Shown here in pieces: positions 44,083-53,210 of a stretch of DNA of 64,000 nucleotides (position 1 is the first letter of the stretch; every line of letters begins with the position of its first letter). The DNA is taken from positions 2,914,001 through 2,978,000 of the forward strand of contig NZ_CP108454.1 of the NCBI RefSeq assembly GCF_036240795.1, given 5' to 3'. Source of the DNA: Streptomyces sp. NBC_01268 (GTDB taxonomy: Bacteria > Actinomycetota > Actinomycetes > Streptomycetales > Streptomycetaceae). The notes under the pieces were generated by a model that saw only the letters and a list, made by a program, of their open reading frames with translations, searched no databases and was not told where the DNA came from. A program made the position numbers and the translations under genes.

Positions 44083-46784
44083 GCGGTCTCTCCGATCAGG
44101 GTCAGGAACGCGTCCTCAAGACGCCGGTGCGGACCCACGCCCGTCACCGGCACCTCCAGGCGGACGAGTTCGGCGATCAGCGCGGTGGCCGTCGTGGCGG
44201 CGTCCAGGCGTACGAGCAGGCCCGCGTCGGTCCGTACCGCACCCAGCTTCTCCACCACCGCGTCCGGGACCGGGCCGCCCAGCGTGACCAGGAGCGTGTC
44301 GTCGGAGCCGGTGATCTCCCGCACCGGGCCCGCCTGCACCAGGCCGCCGCGGTCCATCACCACGAGGTGGGTGCAGGACTGTTCGACCTCGGCGAGGAGG
44401 TGGCTGGAGACGATGACGGTCCGGCCGCCCGCCGCGTACCGGATCATCACCTCCCGCATCTCCCGGATCTGCGGCGGGTCGAGGCCGTTCGTCGGCTCGT
44501 CCAGGATCAGCAGGTCGGGCAGGCCCAGCATGGCCTGCGCGATGGCGAGGCGCTGCCGCATGCCCTGCGAGTAGGTGCGGACGGCGCGTTCGAGGGCGCC
44601 GCCCAGGTTGGCGATGCGCAGCGCCTCGCCGAGGTGCGCGTCCTCGGCGGGGCGGCCGGTCGCCTGCCAGTACAGCTCCAGGTTCTCGCGGCCCGACAGG
44701 TGCGGCAGGAAGCCCGCGCCCTCCACGAACGCGCCGACCCGCGAGAGCACCGGCGCACCCGGCCGGATCGCCTGGCCGAAGACCCGGATCTCGCCCTCGT
44801 CGGGCGTGATCAGGCCCATCAGCATGCGCAGGGTCGTCGTCTTGCCCGCGCCGTTGGGACCCAGCAGGCCCAGGACCTGGCCCTGTTCGACACGGAAGGA
44901 CAGGTCGCGGACGCTGTACCGGTCGCCGCCCTTGTACTTCTTGGACAGGCCGGTGATCTGGAGCGGGACCTCGGCGAGCGCCGGGTCCGGGGCGGGCGGG
45001 GTGACCTTGCGGCGGGCCGTCAGGAGCAGCGCCGCCGCGGCGAGGACGCCCAGCAGCGGCAGGCCCCACACCCACCACGGCAGCCCCGCCGCCTGCGTCG
45101 TCACGCCCGGCGCCGTCGGCACCGTCAGGGCGCTCTCGACCCCGACCGTGTACGTGGCGGGAGCGGCGGGCGAGGCGTAGCCGAGGTCCGTCGCGGCGAG
45201 CACCAGGCGCAGCCGGTGGCCGGACGCCACCTCGTGGTCGACGGCGGGCAGCGTCAGGTCGACGGTCCGCCCGCGCCCGGCGTCCGCGACCCGTACCGGG
45301 GTCACGAGCTGGGCGGGCAGCACCTGCTGCCGCCCGTCCGGTCCCACGTCGTACACCTTGGCGAAGAGGACCGCCGAGCCGTCGGGGGCGGTCGACGTCA
45401 CCCGGACCCTGACCGTCGGCGAGCCGGTGATCCGGACCGCACGGGTCTGCGGACGGGCGTCGAAGGCGGCGAACTGGCCGGGGAAGTCCACGGACAGGCC
45501 GACGCCGAGCGAGGAGAGCTGCGAGAGTCCGCCGCCGAGGCCCGGGACCGCGGAGATCGCGGGCGGATTCGCGCCCGCCGGGTTGGCGAAGGAACGCGCC
45601 GGGCCCGAGAGCGCCACCGGGACCTGTCCCGCCGCGAGTCCCGGGTACGTGTCGGCCGTCGCGCCGCGGAGGGTCGCGCGCCCGTCGGTGGAGTCGACGC
45701 CCCCGGTACGGCTCACCCGGAAGGCGGGGCCGGTCGCGGCCGAGGCGTCCCGCTTGAGGTGGCGGTCGAACCAGGCCGAGATCCGCGCCTCGACGCGGTC
45801 CGTCTCCCGGTCGCCGCCGTCGTGGCCGCCCGCCGTCCAGTCCACCGCGACCGGGGCGCCGTTCGCGGCGATGGTCCGGGCCATGGCGTCGGACTGGGCG
45901 AGGGTGAAGAGGGAGTCGGACTGGCCCTGGACGATCAGCGCGGGCACCTTGATGCGGGCGCCGACGGCCGACGGGCTGCGCGCCTCCAGGAGGGCGCGGG
46001 CGGCCGCGTCGGGCTTCCCGGCGACGGCGACACGCTGGTACAGGGCGCACACCTCGGGGCTGAAGCGTCCGCAGGCCGCGGTGCCTGGGCCTGTGCCGGT
46101 GCCGGTGCCGGTGCCGGTGCCAGTGCCGGTTCCGGTGCCCCCCTTGGGTTCCCCCGCGCCACCGGAGAAGAAGATCCCGGACCACAGCTTCTTGAACACG
46201 CCGTTCGGGAAGAGGGCGTCGGCGAGGTTCCAGTACGTGATCTGCGGCGCGATGGCGTCCACGCGCGGGTCGTACCCGGCGGCCAGCAGCGAGATCGCCC
46301 CGCCGTACGAGGCTCCGGTGACGCCGACGCGCGGGTCGCCCGCCTTGTCGAGCAGCACCTCGGGCCGGCCGGCCAGCCAGTCGACCAGCCCGCGGACGTC
46401 CTTGACCTCGCGCTCCGGGTCGTTCAGGCCGATCTGCCCGGTGGACCCGCCGAAGCCGCGCGCGGACCAGGTCAGCACCGCGTACCCGCCGCGGGCGAGC
46501 CGCTCGGCCTGCTCGCGGACGTCGTCCTTGGAGCCGCCGAAGCCGTGCCCGAGGAGGACGGCGGGGCGCCGGCCGGAGCCGCCCGCGGTGAAGTACGAGG
46601 TGTCGATCCGCACCCCGTCGAGGTCGAGCATCCGGTCCGCGCGCTGCACGGGCGGCGGGTCGTCGGAGGCGACGGCGGTCCATGTGCCGGCGCCTCCCAC
46701 GAGCACGGCGAGGACGGTGGCGACCGCCGCCCACCTCGGCAGACCGGGTCGAGGAAGGCCCCTCCGGGGAAGTCGCAGCTGCAT
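44079..46784 (-). CDS. Fusion of secreted alpha/beta hydrolase and ABC transporter ATPase (901 aa)
   Basis: An N-terminal signal-anchor (about 18-40) leads an alpha/beta hydrolase of X-Pro dipeptidyl-peptidase/CocE type: GHGFGGSKDDVREQAERLA at 79-97, nucleophile Ser159 in VTGASYGGAIS, GQSDSLF and GGHDGGDRE as acid and base regions, and a jelly-roll-like C-terminal domain (about 370-560). Residues 217-232 are a Gly-Thr repeat. A membrane helix WWVWGLPLLGVLAAAALLLT (about 573-592) then leads into a complete ABC ATPase (about 610-900): Walker A LLGPNGAGKTTTLR, signature TYSQGMRQRLAIAQAM and Walker B LLILDEPTNGLDP. So hydrolase outside and ATPase inside sit on one chain. The permease gene follows with an ATGA overlap. 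Confidence 0.92.
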   Translation of the reverse strand: MQLRLPRRGLPRPGLPRWAAVATVLAVLVGGAGTWTAVASDDPPPVQRADRMLDLDGVRIDTSYFTAGGSGRRPAVLLGHGFGGSKDDVREQAERLARGGYAVLTWSARGFGGSTGQIGLNDPEREVKDVRGLVDWLAGRPEVLLDKAGDPRVGVTGASYGGAISLLAAGYDPRVDAIAPQITYWNLADALFPNGVFKKLWSGIFFSGGAGEPKGGTGTGTGTGTGTGTGTGPGTAACGRFSPEVCALYQRVAVAGKPDAAARALLEARSPSAVGARIKVPALIVQGQSDSLFTLAQSDAMARTIAANGAPVAVDWTAGGHDGGDRETDRVEARISAWFDRHLKRDASAATGPAFRVSRTGGVDSTDGRATLRGATADTYPGLAAGQVPVALSGPARSFANPAGANPPAISAVPGLGGGLSQLSSLGVGLSVDFPGQFAAFDARPQTRAVRITGSPTVRVRVTSTAPDGSAVLFAKVYDVGPDGRQQVLPAQLVTPVRVADAGRGRTVDLTLPAVDHEVASGHRLRLVLAATDLGYASPAAPATYTVGVESALTVPTAPGVTTQAAGLPWWVWGLPLLGVLAAAALLLTARRKVTPPAPDPALAEVPLQITGLSKKYKGGDRYSVRDLSFRVEQGQVLGLLGPNGAGKTTTLRMLMGLITPDEGEIRVFGQAIRPGAPVLSRVGAFVEGAGFLPHLSGRENLELYWQATGRPAEDAHLGEALRIANLGGALERAVRTYSQGMRQRLAIAQAMLGLPDLLILDEPTNGLDPPQIREMREVMIRYAAGGRTVIVSSHLLAEVEQSCTHLVVMDRGGLVQAGPVREITGSDDTLLVTLGGPVPDAVVEKLGAVRTDAGLLVRLDAATTATALIAELVRLEVPVTGVGPHRRLEDAFLTLIGETA

Positions 46785-46934
46785 GGTGTCGAGCCTAGGC
46801 GGCCGGACGACTCCGGCTCGGCTGCCCCGGGGCGGAACTCCGCCGCCTCCTCAGGTCGTACGCGGCGCCCTCCGCGTACACCAACCGCGGTATGCGGGGG
46901 CTCGCGGACGGAGTGCGCCCCTCGGCCTCCGCCG

Positions 46935-47543
46935 CTACGCGACGATCCGCGCGAGCAGCCCGTCCCCCGCCGGGTACGCCCGTTCCTCCGGCAGCAGGCG
47001 TCCGGCCTCCTCCAGGTGTCCGTCGCGGACCAGCGCGTGGATCTCGTGGGCGAGCGGGGTGACGTCGCGGATGCCGACCGTCCACTCGTCCGCGTACCGG
47101 CGGGAGGCCTCCCCGGCGAGGCCGAGCTGGAGGGAGCGGTACGGGAGGGGAGCCAGGCGCAGGTCGCGTTCGGGGTCCCACTGGACGCGGGCCGGGGATG
47201 TCCTCAGCTCGCGCCGCCAGGTGTCGTGGTCGGGGTGGAAGCCGTGCACGTAGTGCGAGAGGCACGCGTGGCGCAGGGCCCATTCGAAGCCCTCGCGGGT
47301 GATCTCGACGGCGAGGACGGTCTCCTGGCTGTCCTTCAGGCCCCAGCCGCAGCGGTACATCATCCACAGGAACGAGGGCTTGATCCAGGTCATCCGTTCG
47401 CGCTTCCAGGCGTCGGGGAAGCGCCCGTCGCGGGCGGCCGGCAGGCCCAGGGACGGGCTGTAGGCCTGGTAGACGGTCACCGTGGTGTCGGTGTGGAGCG
47501 CGCGGATCGCGTGCTTCGGCGGGACGGGGAGGGATACGGACAT
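46935..47543 (-). CDS. DUF4291 family protein (202 aa)
   Basis: The diagnostic segment RMTWIKPSFLWMMYRCGWG (about 50-68) with YQAYSPSLGLPA before it and SLQLGLAGEASRRYADEW after it identify DUF4291. The protein is cytoplasmic, with no signal or membrane segment; some relatives carry ADP-ribosyl-hydrolase-like annotations, but activity is not established. The gene starts 68 bp downstream of the mmsA stop on the same strand, so readthrough from the iol operon is possible. Confidence 0.9.
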   Translation of the reverse strand: MSVSLPVPPKHAIRALHTDTTVTVYQAYSPSLGLPAARDGRFPDAWKRERMTWIKPSFLWMMYRCGWGLKDSQETVLAVEITREGFEWALRHACLSHYVHGFHPDHDTWRRELRTSPARVQWDPERDLRLAPLPYRSLQLGLAGEASRRYADEWTVGIRDVTPLAHEIHALVRDGHLEEAGRLLPEERAYPAGDGLLARIVA

Positions 47544-47611
47544 GGCCCCCAGGATGCGTTCCCACGCACCCTGGGGGCCAGTGCATTACCGACCGCGCCG
47601 GCTGACCGGGG

Positions 47612-49114
47612 TCAGTGGTTGCGCGGGAAGCCCAGGTCGACGCCGGACGGGGCCTCGGACGGGTCCGGCCAGCGGGTCGTGACGACCTTGCCGCGGGTGT
47701 AGAAGTGGATGCCGTCGTTGCCGTAGATGTGGTGGTCGCCGAAGAGCGAGTCCTTCCAGCCACCGAAGGAGTGGTAGCCCACCGGCACCGGGATCGGCAC
47801 GTTCACGCCGACCATGCCGGCCTCGACCTCCATCTGGAAGCGGCGGGCGGCGCCGCCGTCGCGGGTGAAGATCGCGGTGCCGTTGCCGAACGGCGAGGCG
47901 TTGATGAGGGCCAGGCCCTCCTCGTAGGTGTCGGCGCGCAGCACGCACAGCACCGGGCCGAAGATCTCGTCCTGGTAGGCCTTGGCCGTGGTCGGCACGT
48001 GGTCCAGGAGGGACAGGCCGATCCAGTGGCCGTCCTCGAAGCCGTCGACGGTGTAGCCGGTGCCGTCGAGGACGACCTCGCAGCCCTCGGCCGCGGCGCC
48101 GTGCACGTAGGAGGCGACCTTGTCGCGGTGGACGGCCGTGATGAGCGGGCCCATCTCGGAGGCCGGGTCGTTGCCGGGGCCGATCTTGATCTTCTCGGCG
48201 CGCTCGCGGATCTTCTCCACGAGCTCGTCGCCGACCGCGCCGACCGCGACGACCGCGGAGATCGCCATGCAGCGCTCGCCGGCGGAGCCGTACGCCGCCG
48301 AGACCGCCGCGTCGGCGGCCGCGTCGAGGTCGGCGTCGGGCAGCACCAGCATGTGGTTCTTGGCGCCGCCGAGCGCCTGGACGCGCTTGCCGTTGGCGGC
48401 CGCGGTGGTGTGGATGTGGCGGGCGATCGGGGTCGAGCCGACGAAGGAGATCGCGGCGACGTCCGGGTGCTCCAGGAGGCGGTCCACGGCGACCTTGTCA
48501 CCGTGCAGGACGTTGAAGACGCCGTCCGGCAGACCGGCCTCGGCGAGCAGCTCGGCGATCTTCATGGCCGCCGACGGGTCCTTCTCGCTCGGCTTGAGCA
48601 CGAAGGTGTTGCCGCAGGCGATGGCGAGCGGGAACATCCACATCGGCACCATCGCCGGGAAGTTGAACGGGGTGATGCCGGCCACGACGCCGACGGCCTG
48701 GCGGATCGAGGCAACGTCCACGCGGCTGGAGACCTGGGTGGACAGCTCGCCCTTGAGCTGGGTGGTGATGCCGCAGGCCAGGTCGACGATCTCCAGGCCG
48801 CGGGCGACCTCGCCGAGCGCGTCGGAGTGCACCTTGCCGTGCTCGGCGACGATCCGCTCGGCGATCGCGTCGCGGTTGGCGTCGAGCAGGGCGCGGAAGC
48901 GGAAGAGGATCGTGGTGCGCTGGGCAAGCGAGGAGGTGCCCCAGGTCGCGAAGGCGTCCTTCGCGGCCGCGACGGCCGCGTCGACCTCCTCCACCGAGGC
49001 GAGGGCGACCTGGGTGGTCACGGCGCCGGTGGCCGGGTCGGTGACCGGGCCCCAGTTGCCCGACGTGCCCTCGACGCTCTTGCCACCGATCCAGTGGTTG
49101 ACGGTCTTCGTCAT
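47612..49114 (-). CDS. mmsA: CoA-acylating methylmalonate-semialdehyde dehydrogenase (500 aa)
   Basis: An aldehyde dehydrogenase fold with the MMSDH subgroup opening VNHWIGGKSVEGTSGNWGPV and the substrate-specific cysteine in GSAGERCMAISAVVAVG (catalytic Cys near 287). GITPFNFPAMVPMWMFPLAI and FVLKPSEKDPSA are the cofactor-binding blocks. It oxidises (methyl)malonate semialdehyde to acetyl- or propionyl-CoA, the last step of inositol catabolism (IolA role) and of valine degradation. It is adjacent to iolD (22 bp), iolB and iolC, so the IolA role is likely. GAAGGAGC lies upstream of the ATG. Confidence 0.95.
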   Translation of the reverse strand: MTKTVNHWIGGKSVEGTSGNWGPVTDPATGAVTTQVALASVEEVDAAVAAAKDAFATWGTSSLAQRTTILFRFRALLDANRDAIAERIVAEHGKVHSDALGEVARGLEIVDLACGITTQLKGELSTQVSSRVDVASIRQAVGVVAGITPFNFPAMVPMWMFPLAIACGNTFVLKPSEKDPSAAMKIAELLAEAGLPDGVFNVLHGDKVAVDRLLEHPDVAAISFVGSTPIARHIHTTAAANGKRVQALGGAKNHMLVLPDADLDAAADAAVSAAYGSAGERCMAISAVVAVGAVGDELVEKIRERAEKIKIGPGNDPASEMGPLITAVHRDKVASYVHGAAAEGCEVVLDGTGYTVDGFEDGHWIGLSLLDHVPTTAKAYQDEIFGPVLCVLRADTYEEGLALINASPFGNGTAIFTRDGGAARRFQMEVEAGMVGVNVPIPVPVGYHSFGGWKDSLFGDHHIYGNDGIHFYTRGKVVTTRWPDPSEAPSGVDLGFPRNH

Positions 49115-49136
49115 GACGGAATGCTCCTTCTGGCTG

Positions 49137-51092
49137 CTACAGGTGGCGGCGTCGGGCGGTGACGTGCCGGTCGTACTCCTCGCGGGCCTTGACCGCCGAC
49201 GGGCGGGTCGACGTCTCGGCCACGGGCACATCCCACCACGCCTGGGCGGAGGGCGGGCCCGACACACTGTCTGCCGTTTCGGTCTCGACGTAGACACATG
49301 TGGGAACCGCCGCCTCCCGTGCGTCCGCGAGGGCTTCTCGCAGGTCACGCATGGTGTGGGGGCGGAGCACCCGCATGCCGAGGGAGGCGGCGTTGGCCGC
49401 CAGGTCGATCGGGAGCGGCGGCCCGGTGAAGCCGCCGTCGGGGGCCCGCAGCCGGTAGTCGGTGCCGAAGCGCTCGGCGCCGACGGCCTCCGACAGGCCG
49501 CCGATCGAGGCGTAGCCGTGGTTCTGCAGGACGACCACCTTGATGGGCAGTCCTTCCTGGACGGCGGTGACGATCTCGGTGGGATTCATCAGGTACGTAC
49601 CGTCGCCGACGAGCGCCCAGACGGGCCGGCCGGGCGCGGCGAGGGCGACGCCGAGGGCGGCGGGGATCTCGTAGCCCATGCACGAGTAGCCGTATTCGAC
49701 GTGGTACTGGTCGGCGGAGCGGGCCCGCCACAGCTTGTGGAGGTCGCCGGGGAGTGACCCGGCCGCGTTGATCAGGATGTCGTCCCCGGTGACCAAGGTG
49801 TCGAGTGCGCCGAGGACCTGCGCCTGGGTGGGGCGGGCGTCCTCGCTGTCGGGGGTGTACGCGGCGTCGGTGCGCGCCTGCCAGGCGCGCTTGGACTCCG
49901 CCCAGGGGGCGTCCGTCCACACGTCCTTCGACGCGGCCTTCGACGGGTCCGTCGACGGGTCCGTCGACGCGGCCCTCCATGCGGCCGGGTTCCGGTCGGG
50001 GCCGCCGCCGGGCCCGGTGTGTCCGGCGAGCGCCTCGGTGAGGGCGGCGAGGCCCTCGCGGGCGTCGGCGACGAGGGGCAGGGCGGCCAGCTTGTGGGCG
50101 TCGAAGCCGGTGATGTTGAGGTTGAGGAAGCGGGCGTCGGGGTGGAAGAGGGTGCCGGAGGCGGTGGTGAAGTCGGTGTGGCGGGTGCCGACGCCGATGA
50201 TCAGGTCGCTGGCCCGGGCGAGCTCGTTGGCGGTGGCGGTGCCGGTGTGGCCGATGCCGCCGACCTCGCAGGGGTGGGCGTACGGCAGGACGCCCTTGCC
50301 CGCCTGGGTGGTGGCGACGGGCAGGCCGGCCCGTTCGGCGAGGGTGCGCAGGGCGTCCTCGGCGCCGCTGTACTTCACGCCGCCGCCCGCGACGATCAGC
50401 GGCCGCTCGGCGCCGGCGACCGCCCGGACGGCCGCGTCGAGCTCGTCCCGGTCGGGGCGGGGGCGGCGCACCGTCCAGGTCCGCTCGGCGAGGAACTCCT
50501 CGGGCCAGTCGTACGCCTCGGCCTGTACGTCCTGGGGCAGGGCGAGGGTGACGGCGCCGGTCTCGGCGGGGTCGGTGAGGACCCGCACGGCGGCGAGGGC
50601 GGCCGGGATCAGCGCCTCGGGGCGGGTGATCCGGTCGAAGTACTTCGACACGGGGCGCAGGCAGTCGTTGACGGACACCTCGCCCGCGTAGGGGACTTCG
50701 AGCTGCTGGAGGACGGGGTCGGCGGGGCGGGTGGCGAAGGTGTCGCCGGGCAGCAGGAGCACGGGCAGCCGGTTGACGGTGGCGAGGGCGGCACCGGTGA
50801 CGAGGTTGGTGGCGCCGGGGCCGATGGAGGTGGTGACGGCGTGCGCCTGGAGCCGGCGGGACTGGCGGGCGTAGCCGACGGCGGCGTGCACCATGGCCTG
50901 CTCGTTGCGGCCCTGGTGGTACGGCATGAGCTCGGGGTACTCGACGAGCGCCTGCCCGATCCCGGCGACGTTGCCGTGTCCGAAGATGCCCCAGGTGGCG
51001 GTGATCAGGCGCCGGCGCACGCCGTCGCGCTCGGTGTGCTGGGCGGCGAGGAAGCGCACCAGGGCCTGGGCGACGGTGAGCCGGACGCTCAT
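49137..51092 (-). CDS. iolD: 3D-(3,5/4)-trihydroxycyclohexane-1,2-dione acylhydrolase IolD (651 aa)
   Basis: A thiamine diphosphate enzyme that opens the inositol-derived ring dione. The catalytic Glu lies in GRNEQAMVHAAVGYARQSRR; the cofactor motif is LVGDGTYLMNPTEIVTAVQE. The phrase TATWGIFGHGNVAGIGQAL at the N terminus is typical for IolD. Between about residues 370 and 400 there is an unusual Asp-Pro-Ser-Thr repeat insert (DPSTDPSKAASKDVWTD). It overlaps the iolB stop by 4 bp and is followed by mmsA. Confidence 0.95.
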   Translation of the reverse strand: MSVRLTVAQALVRFLAAQHTERDGVRRRLITATWGIFGHGNVAGIGQALVEYPELMPYHQGRNEQAMVHAAVGYARQSRRLQAHAVTTSIGPGATNLVTGAALATVNRLPVLLLPGDTFATRPADPVLQQLEVPYAGEVSVNDCLRPVSKYFDRITRPEALIPAALAAVRVLTDPAETGAVTLALPQDVQAEAYDWPEEFLAERTWTVRRPRPDRDELDAAVRAVAGAERPLIVAGGGVKYSGAEDALRTLAERAGLPVATTQAGKGVLPYAHPCEVGGIGHTGTATANELARASDLIIGVGTRHTDFTTASGTLFHPDARFLNLNITGFDAHKLAALPLVADAREGLAALTEALAGHTGPGGGPDRNPAAWRAASTDPSTDPSKAASKDVWTDAPWAESKRAWQARTDAAYTPDSEDARPTQAQVLGALDTLVTGDDILINAAGSLPGDLHKLWRARSADQYHVEYGYSCMGYEIPAALGVALAAPGRPVWALVGDGTYLMNPTEIVTAVQEGLPIKVVVLQNHGYASIGGLSEAVGAERFGTDYRLRAPDGGFTGPPLPIDLAANAASLGMRVLRPHTMRDLREALADAREAAVPTCVYVETETADSVSGPPSAQAWWDVPVAETSTRPSAVKAREEYDRHVTARRRHL

Positions 51093-51952
51093 GCGTATCC
51101 CTCCGTGTGGTCGGGGTGGAAGCAGATCTTCCATTCCCGTTCGGGGCCGGGTCCCGCCATGACGTTCAGGTAGTAGAGCGGATGGCCGGGCTGGGCAATG
51201 GACGGGCCGTGCCATCCGTCGGGCACCAGGACGGCGTCGCCGCCGCGGACCTCGGCGAGGAGCTCGGCGCCGCCGGGCCGGGAGGGGCTGATCCGCTGGT
51301 AGCCGTAGGCCCGGCCGGGGGCGCCGGAGGCCGCACCGGCGGGTTCTGCCGCCTCGTCGACCTCGTAGTAGTAGATCTCCTCCAGGACGGACTCCTCGCC
51401 CGGGCGGTGCTCGTCGTGCTTGTGGGGCGGATAGGAGGACCAGTTGCCGCCGGGGGTGATCACCTCGACGGCGATCAGCCGGTCGCAGGCGAAGGTGTCC
51501 GCGGCGGCGAAGTTGCGCACCTCGCGGCTGCGGTTGCCGCTGCCGCGGGTCTCCACGGGAACCTCCGGCGCGGGGCCGTAGCGGGCGGGGAGTCGTCGCT
51601 CGCACTTCGCTCCTGCCAAAGCGAAGCGGCCTCCCGCACCGGAGGCGATCTGGACGTGGGCGTCCCTGGGCACATAGGCGAAGTCCGAGACCCCGTCGAA
51701 CACACTGGCGCGGCCTACGAGTTCGAGGATTTCCCCGTCGACGCGCACCGTACCGCCACCGGACAGCGGAAGCACCACCCATTCGCTGTTCCCTGTCTCG
51801 AACCGGTGGGTCCCGCCGGGCGGGAGGTCGAGGACGCGCAGCGCGCTGTGGGTCCAGCCGGCCCGCCCGGGGTCGATGTCGACGGCGTACGGGCCGCGGG
51901 CGGCGGCACCTGCGGGCAGGTGGAGGGAGCGCGGGGCGGGCGTGGTTTCCAT
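51089..51952 (-). CDS. iolB: 5-deoxy-glucuronate isomerase IolB (287 aa)
   Basis: A bicupin protein with the metal-binding block SSYPPHKHDEHRPGEESVLE (about 185-204) followed by EIYYYEV, and VPDGWHGPSIAQPGHPLYYL near 250, both diagnostic of IolB. The enzyme converts 5-deoxy-D-glucuronate to 5-dehydro-2-deoxy-D-gluconate. It overlaps iolD by 4 bp (ATGA). The gap of 154 bp to iolC carries no gene; in many actinobacterial iol clusters an aldolase gene lies there. Confidence 0.94.
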   Translation of the reverse strand: METTPAPRSLHLPAGAAARGPYAVDIDPGRAGWTHSALRVLDLPPGGTHRFETGNSEWVVLPLSGGGTVRVDGEILELVGRASVFDGVSDFAYVPRDAHVQIASGAGGRFALAGAKCERRLPARYGPAPEVPVETRGSGNRSREVRNFAAADTFACDRLIAVEVITPGGNWSSYPPHKHDEHRPGEESVLEEIYYYEVDEAAEPAGAASGAPGRAYGYQRISPSRPGGAELLAEVRGGDAVLVPDGWHGPSIAQPGHPLYYLNVMAGPGPEREWKICFHPDHTEGYA

Positions 51953-52106
51953 GGTCAGCTCCCTACCCGCCGCGCGGGTCCGGGATCCCGCTCGGTCCGC
52001 CGTACGGGAGATCCGCCGGTCCCCCGTACGGGACGACGCGCGGGACACCCGCGGGTGCCGGGCCCGCGCCGCCCGGCGGCGGACTGTCCGAAAGCACCGC
52101 CGGGTG

Positions 52107-53099
52107 TCATGGCGTCCGCTCCGGGATCGAGCCGGTGCCGGTGGCCAGGGCGAGGGCGATCTCGTCCTCGTACGGCATCGCGGGCGAGCAGGCGAGCCGG
52201 CCGGCGACGATGGCGCCCGCCGCGTTGGCCTGGCGCAGGACGCCCTCCAGGTCCCGGCCGGCGAGCAGCCCGTGGGCGAGGGCCCCGCCGAACGCGTCGC
52301 CCGCGCCGAGGCCGTTGACCACCTCCACCGGCAGCGGCGGCACCTCGGCGGCGGTGCCGTCGGCGGCCATGGCCAGCACGCCCTTGGGTCCCTGCTTGAC
52401 GACGGCCAGCCGCACGCCCGCGGCCAGCAGCGCGCGGGCGGCGGCGTGCGGCTCGCGCTCCCCGGTGGCGACCTCGCACTCGTCGAGGTTGCCGACGGCG
52501 ACCGTGGCGTGCTTCAGGGCCTCCCGGTAGTACGGCGGCGCCTCGTCGGGCGTCTCCCACAGGGCGGGCCGCCAGTCCAGGTCGAGGACGGTGAGCGCGC
52601 TGCCCGGGTCGAGGCGTTCGGACCGCTCCCGCAGCGCCGCGAGGGTGGCGGTCCGGCTGGGCTCGGCGCTCAGCCCGGTCCCCGTCACCCAGAGGGCGCG
52701 GGCGGCGCGGAGCGCGGGCAGGTCCAGCTCGTGGGAGTGGATCTCCAGGTCGGGGGCCTTGGGACGGCGGTAGAAGTGGATCGGGAAGTGGTCGGGCGGG
52801 AAGATCTCGCAGAAGGTGACCGGGGTCGGGTACGCGGCGACGTCGGTGACCCAGCGGTCGTCCACCCCGAAGGCCCGCAGCTCGCGGTGGAGGTACTCGC
52901 CGAAGGGGTCGGCTCCGGTGCGGCTGACGAGCGCGGTCCGGCTGCCCAGGCGCGCGGCGGCGACGGCCACGTTCGCCGGGGAGCCGCCGAGGAACTTGCC
53001 GAAGCTGTCGACCCGGGCCAGCTCCACCCCGCTCTGCAGCGGATAGAGGTCCACTCCGATCCGGCCCATCGCGATCAGGTCGTACGGCTCCGACGTCAT
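52107..53099 (-). CDS. iolC: 5-dehydro-2-deoxygluconokinase IolC (330 aa)
   Basis: A PfkB-family sugar kinase: N-terminal GGSPANVAVAAARLGSRTAL (about 38-57) and C-terminal VVNGLGAGDAFGGALAHGLL (about 265-284) with the catalytic Asp. The specific opening YDLIAMGRIGVDLYPLQSGV and SFGKFLGGSPANVA are IolC hallmarks. It phosphorylates 5-dehydro-2-deoxygluconate. It begins the minus-strand run iolC-iolB-iolD-mmsA, divergent from the iolE-like gene. Confidence 0.95.
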   Translation of the reverse strand: MTSEPYDLIAMGRIGVDLYPLQSGVELARVDSFGKFLGGSPANVAVAAARLGSRTALVSRTGADPFGEYLHRELRAFGVDDRWVTDVAAYPTPVTFCEIFPPDHFPIHFYRRPKAPDLEIHSHELDLPALRAARALWVTGTGLSAEPSRTATLAALRERSERLDPGSALTVLDLDWRPALWETPDEAPPYYREALKHATVAVGNLDECEVATGEREPHAAARALLAAGVRLAVVKQGPKGVLAMAADGTAAEVPPLPVEVVNGLGAGDAFGGALAHGLLAGRDLEGVLRQANAAGAIVAGRLACSPAMPYEDEIALALATGTGSIPERTP

Positions 53100-53210
53100 G
53101 CCACGTCACCTCTCGCCTCGGCGCCCCCGCCCGCACCCAGGTCTAGTCGCCGGTCCGGAAGGCTGTCAACGGCATGTCCTTACATTCGGACGTGTGTCAT
53201 CGTGGCGGTC
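53100..53210. promoter_or_regulatory. Divergent promoter region of the iol genes
   Basis: The 111 bp contain an imperfect inverted repeat ATGTCC (53174-53179) and GGACGT (53188-53193), with 5 of 6 positions paired, in a locally AT-rich patch. It is a reasonable position for an inositol-responsive operator; no iolR gene is in the window. Confidence 0.4.
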
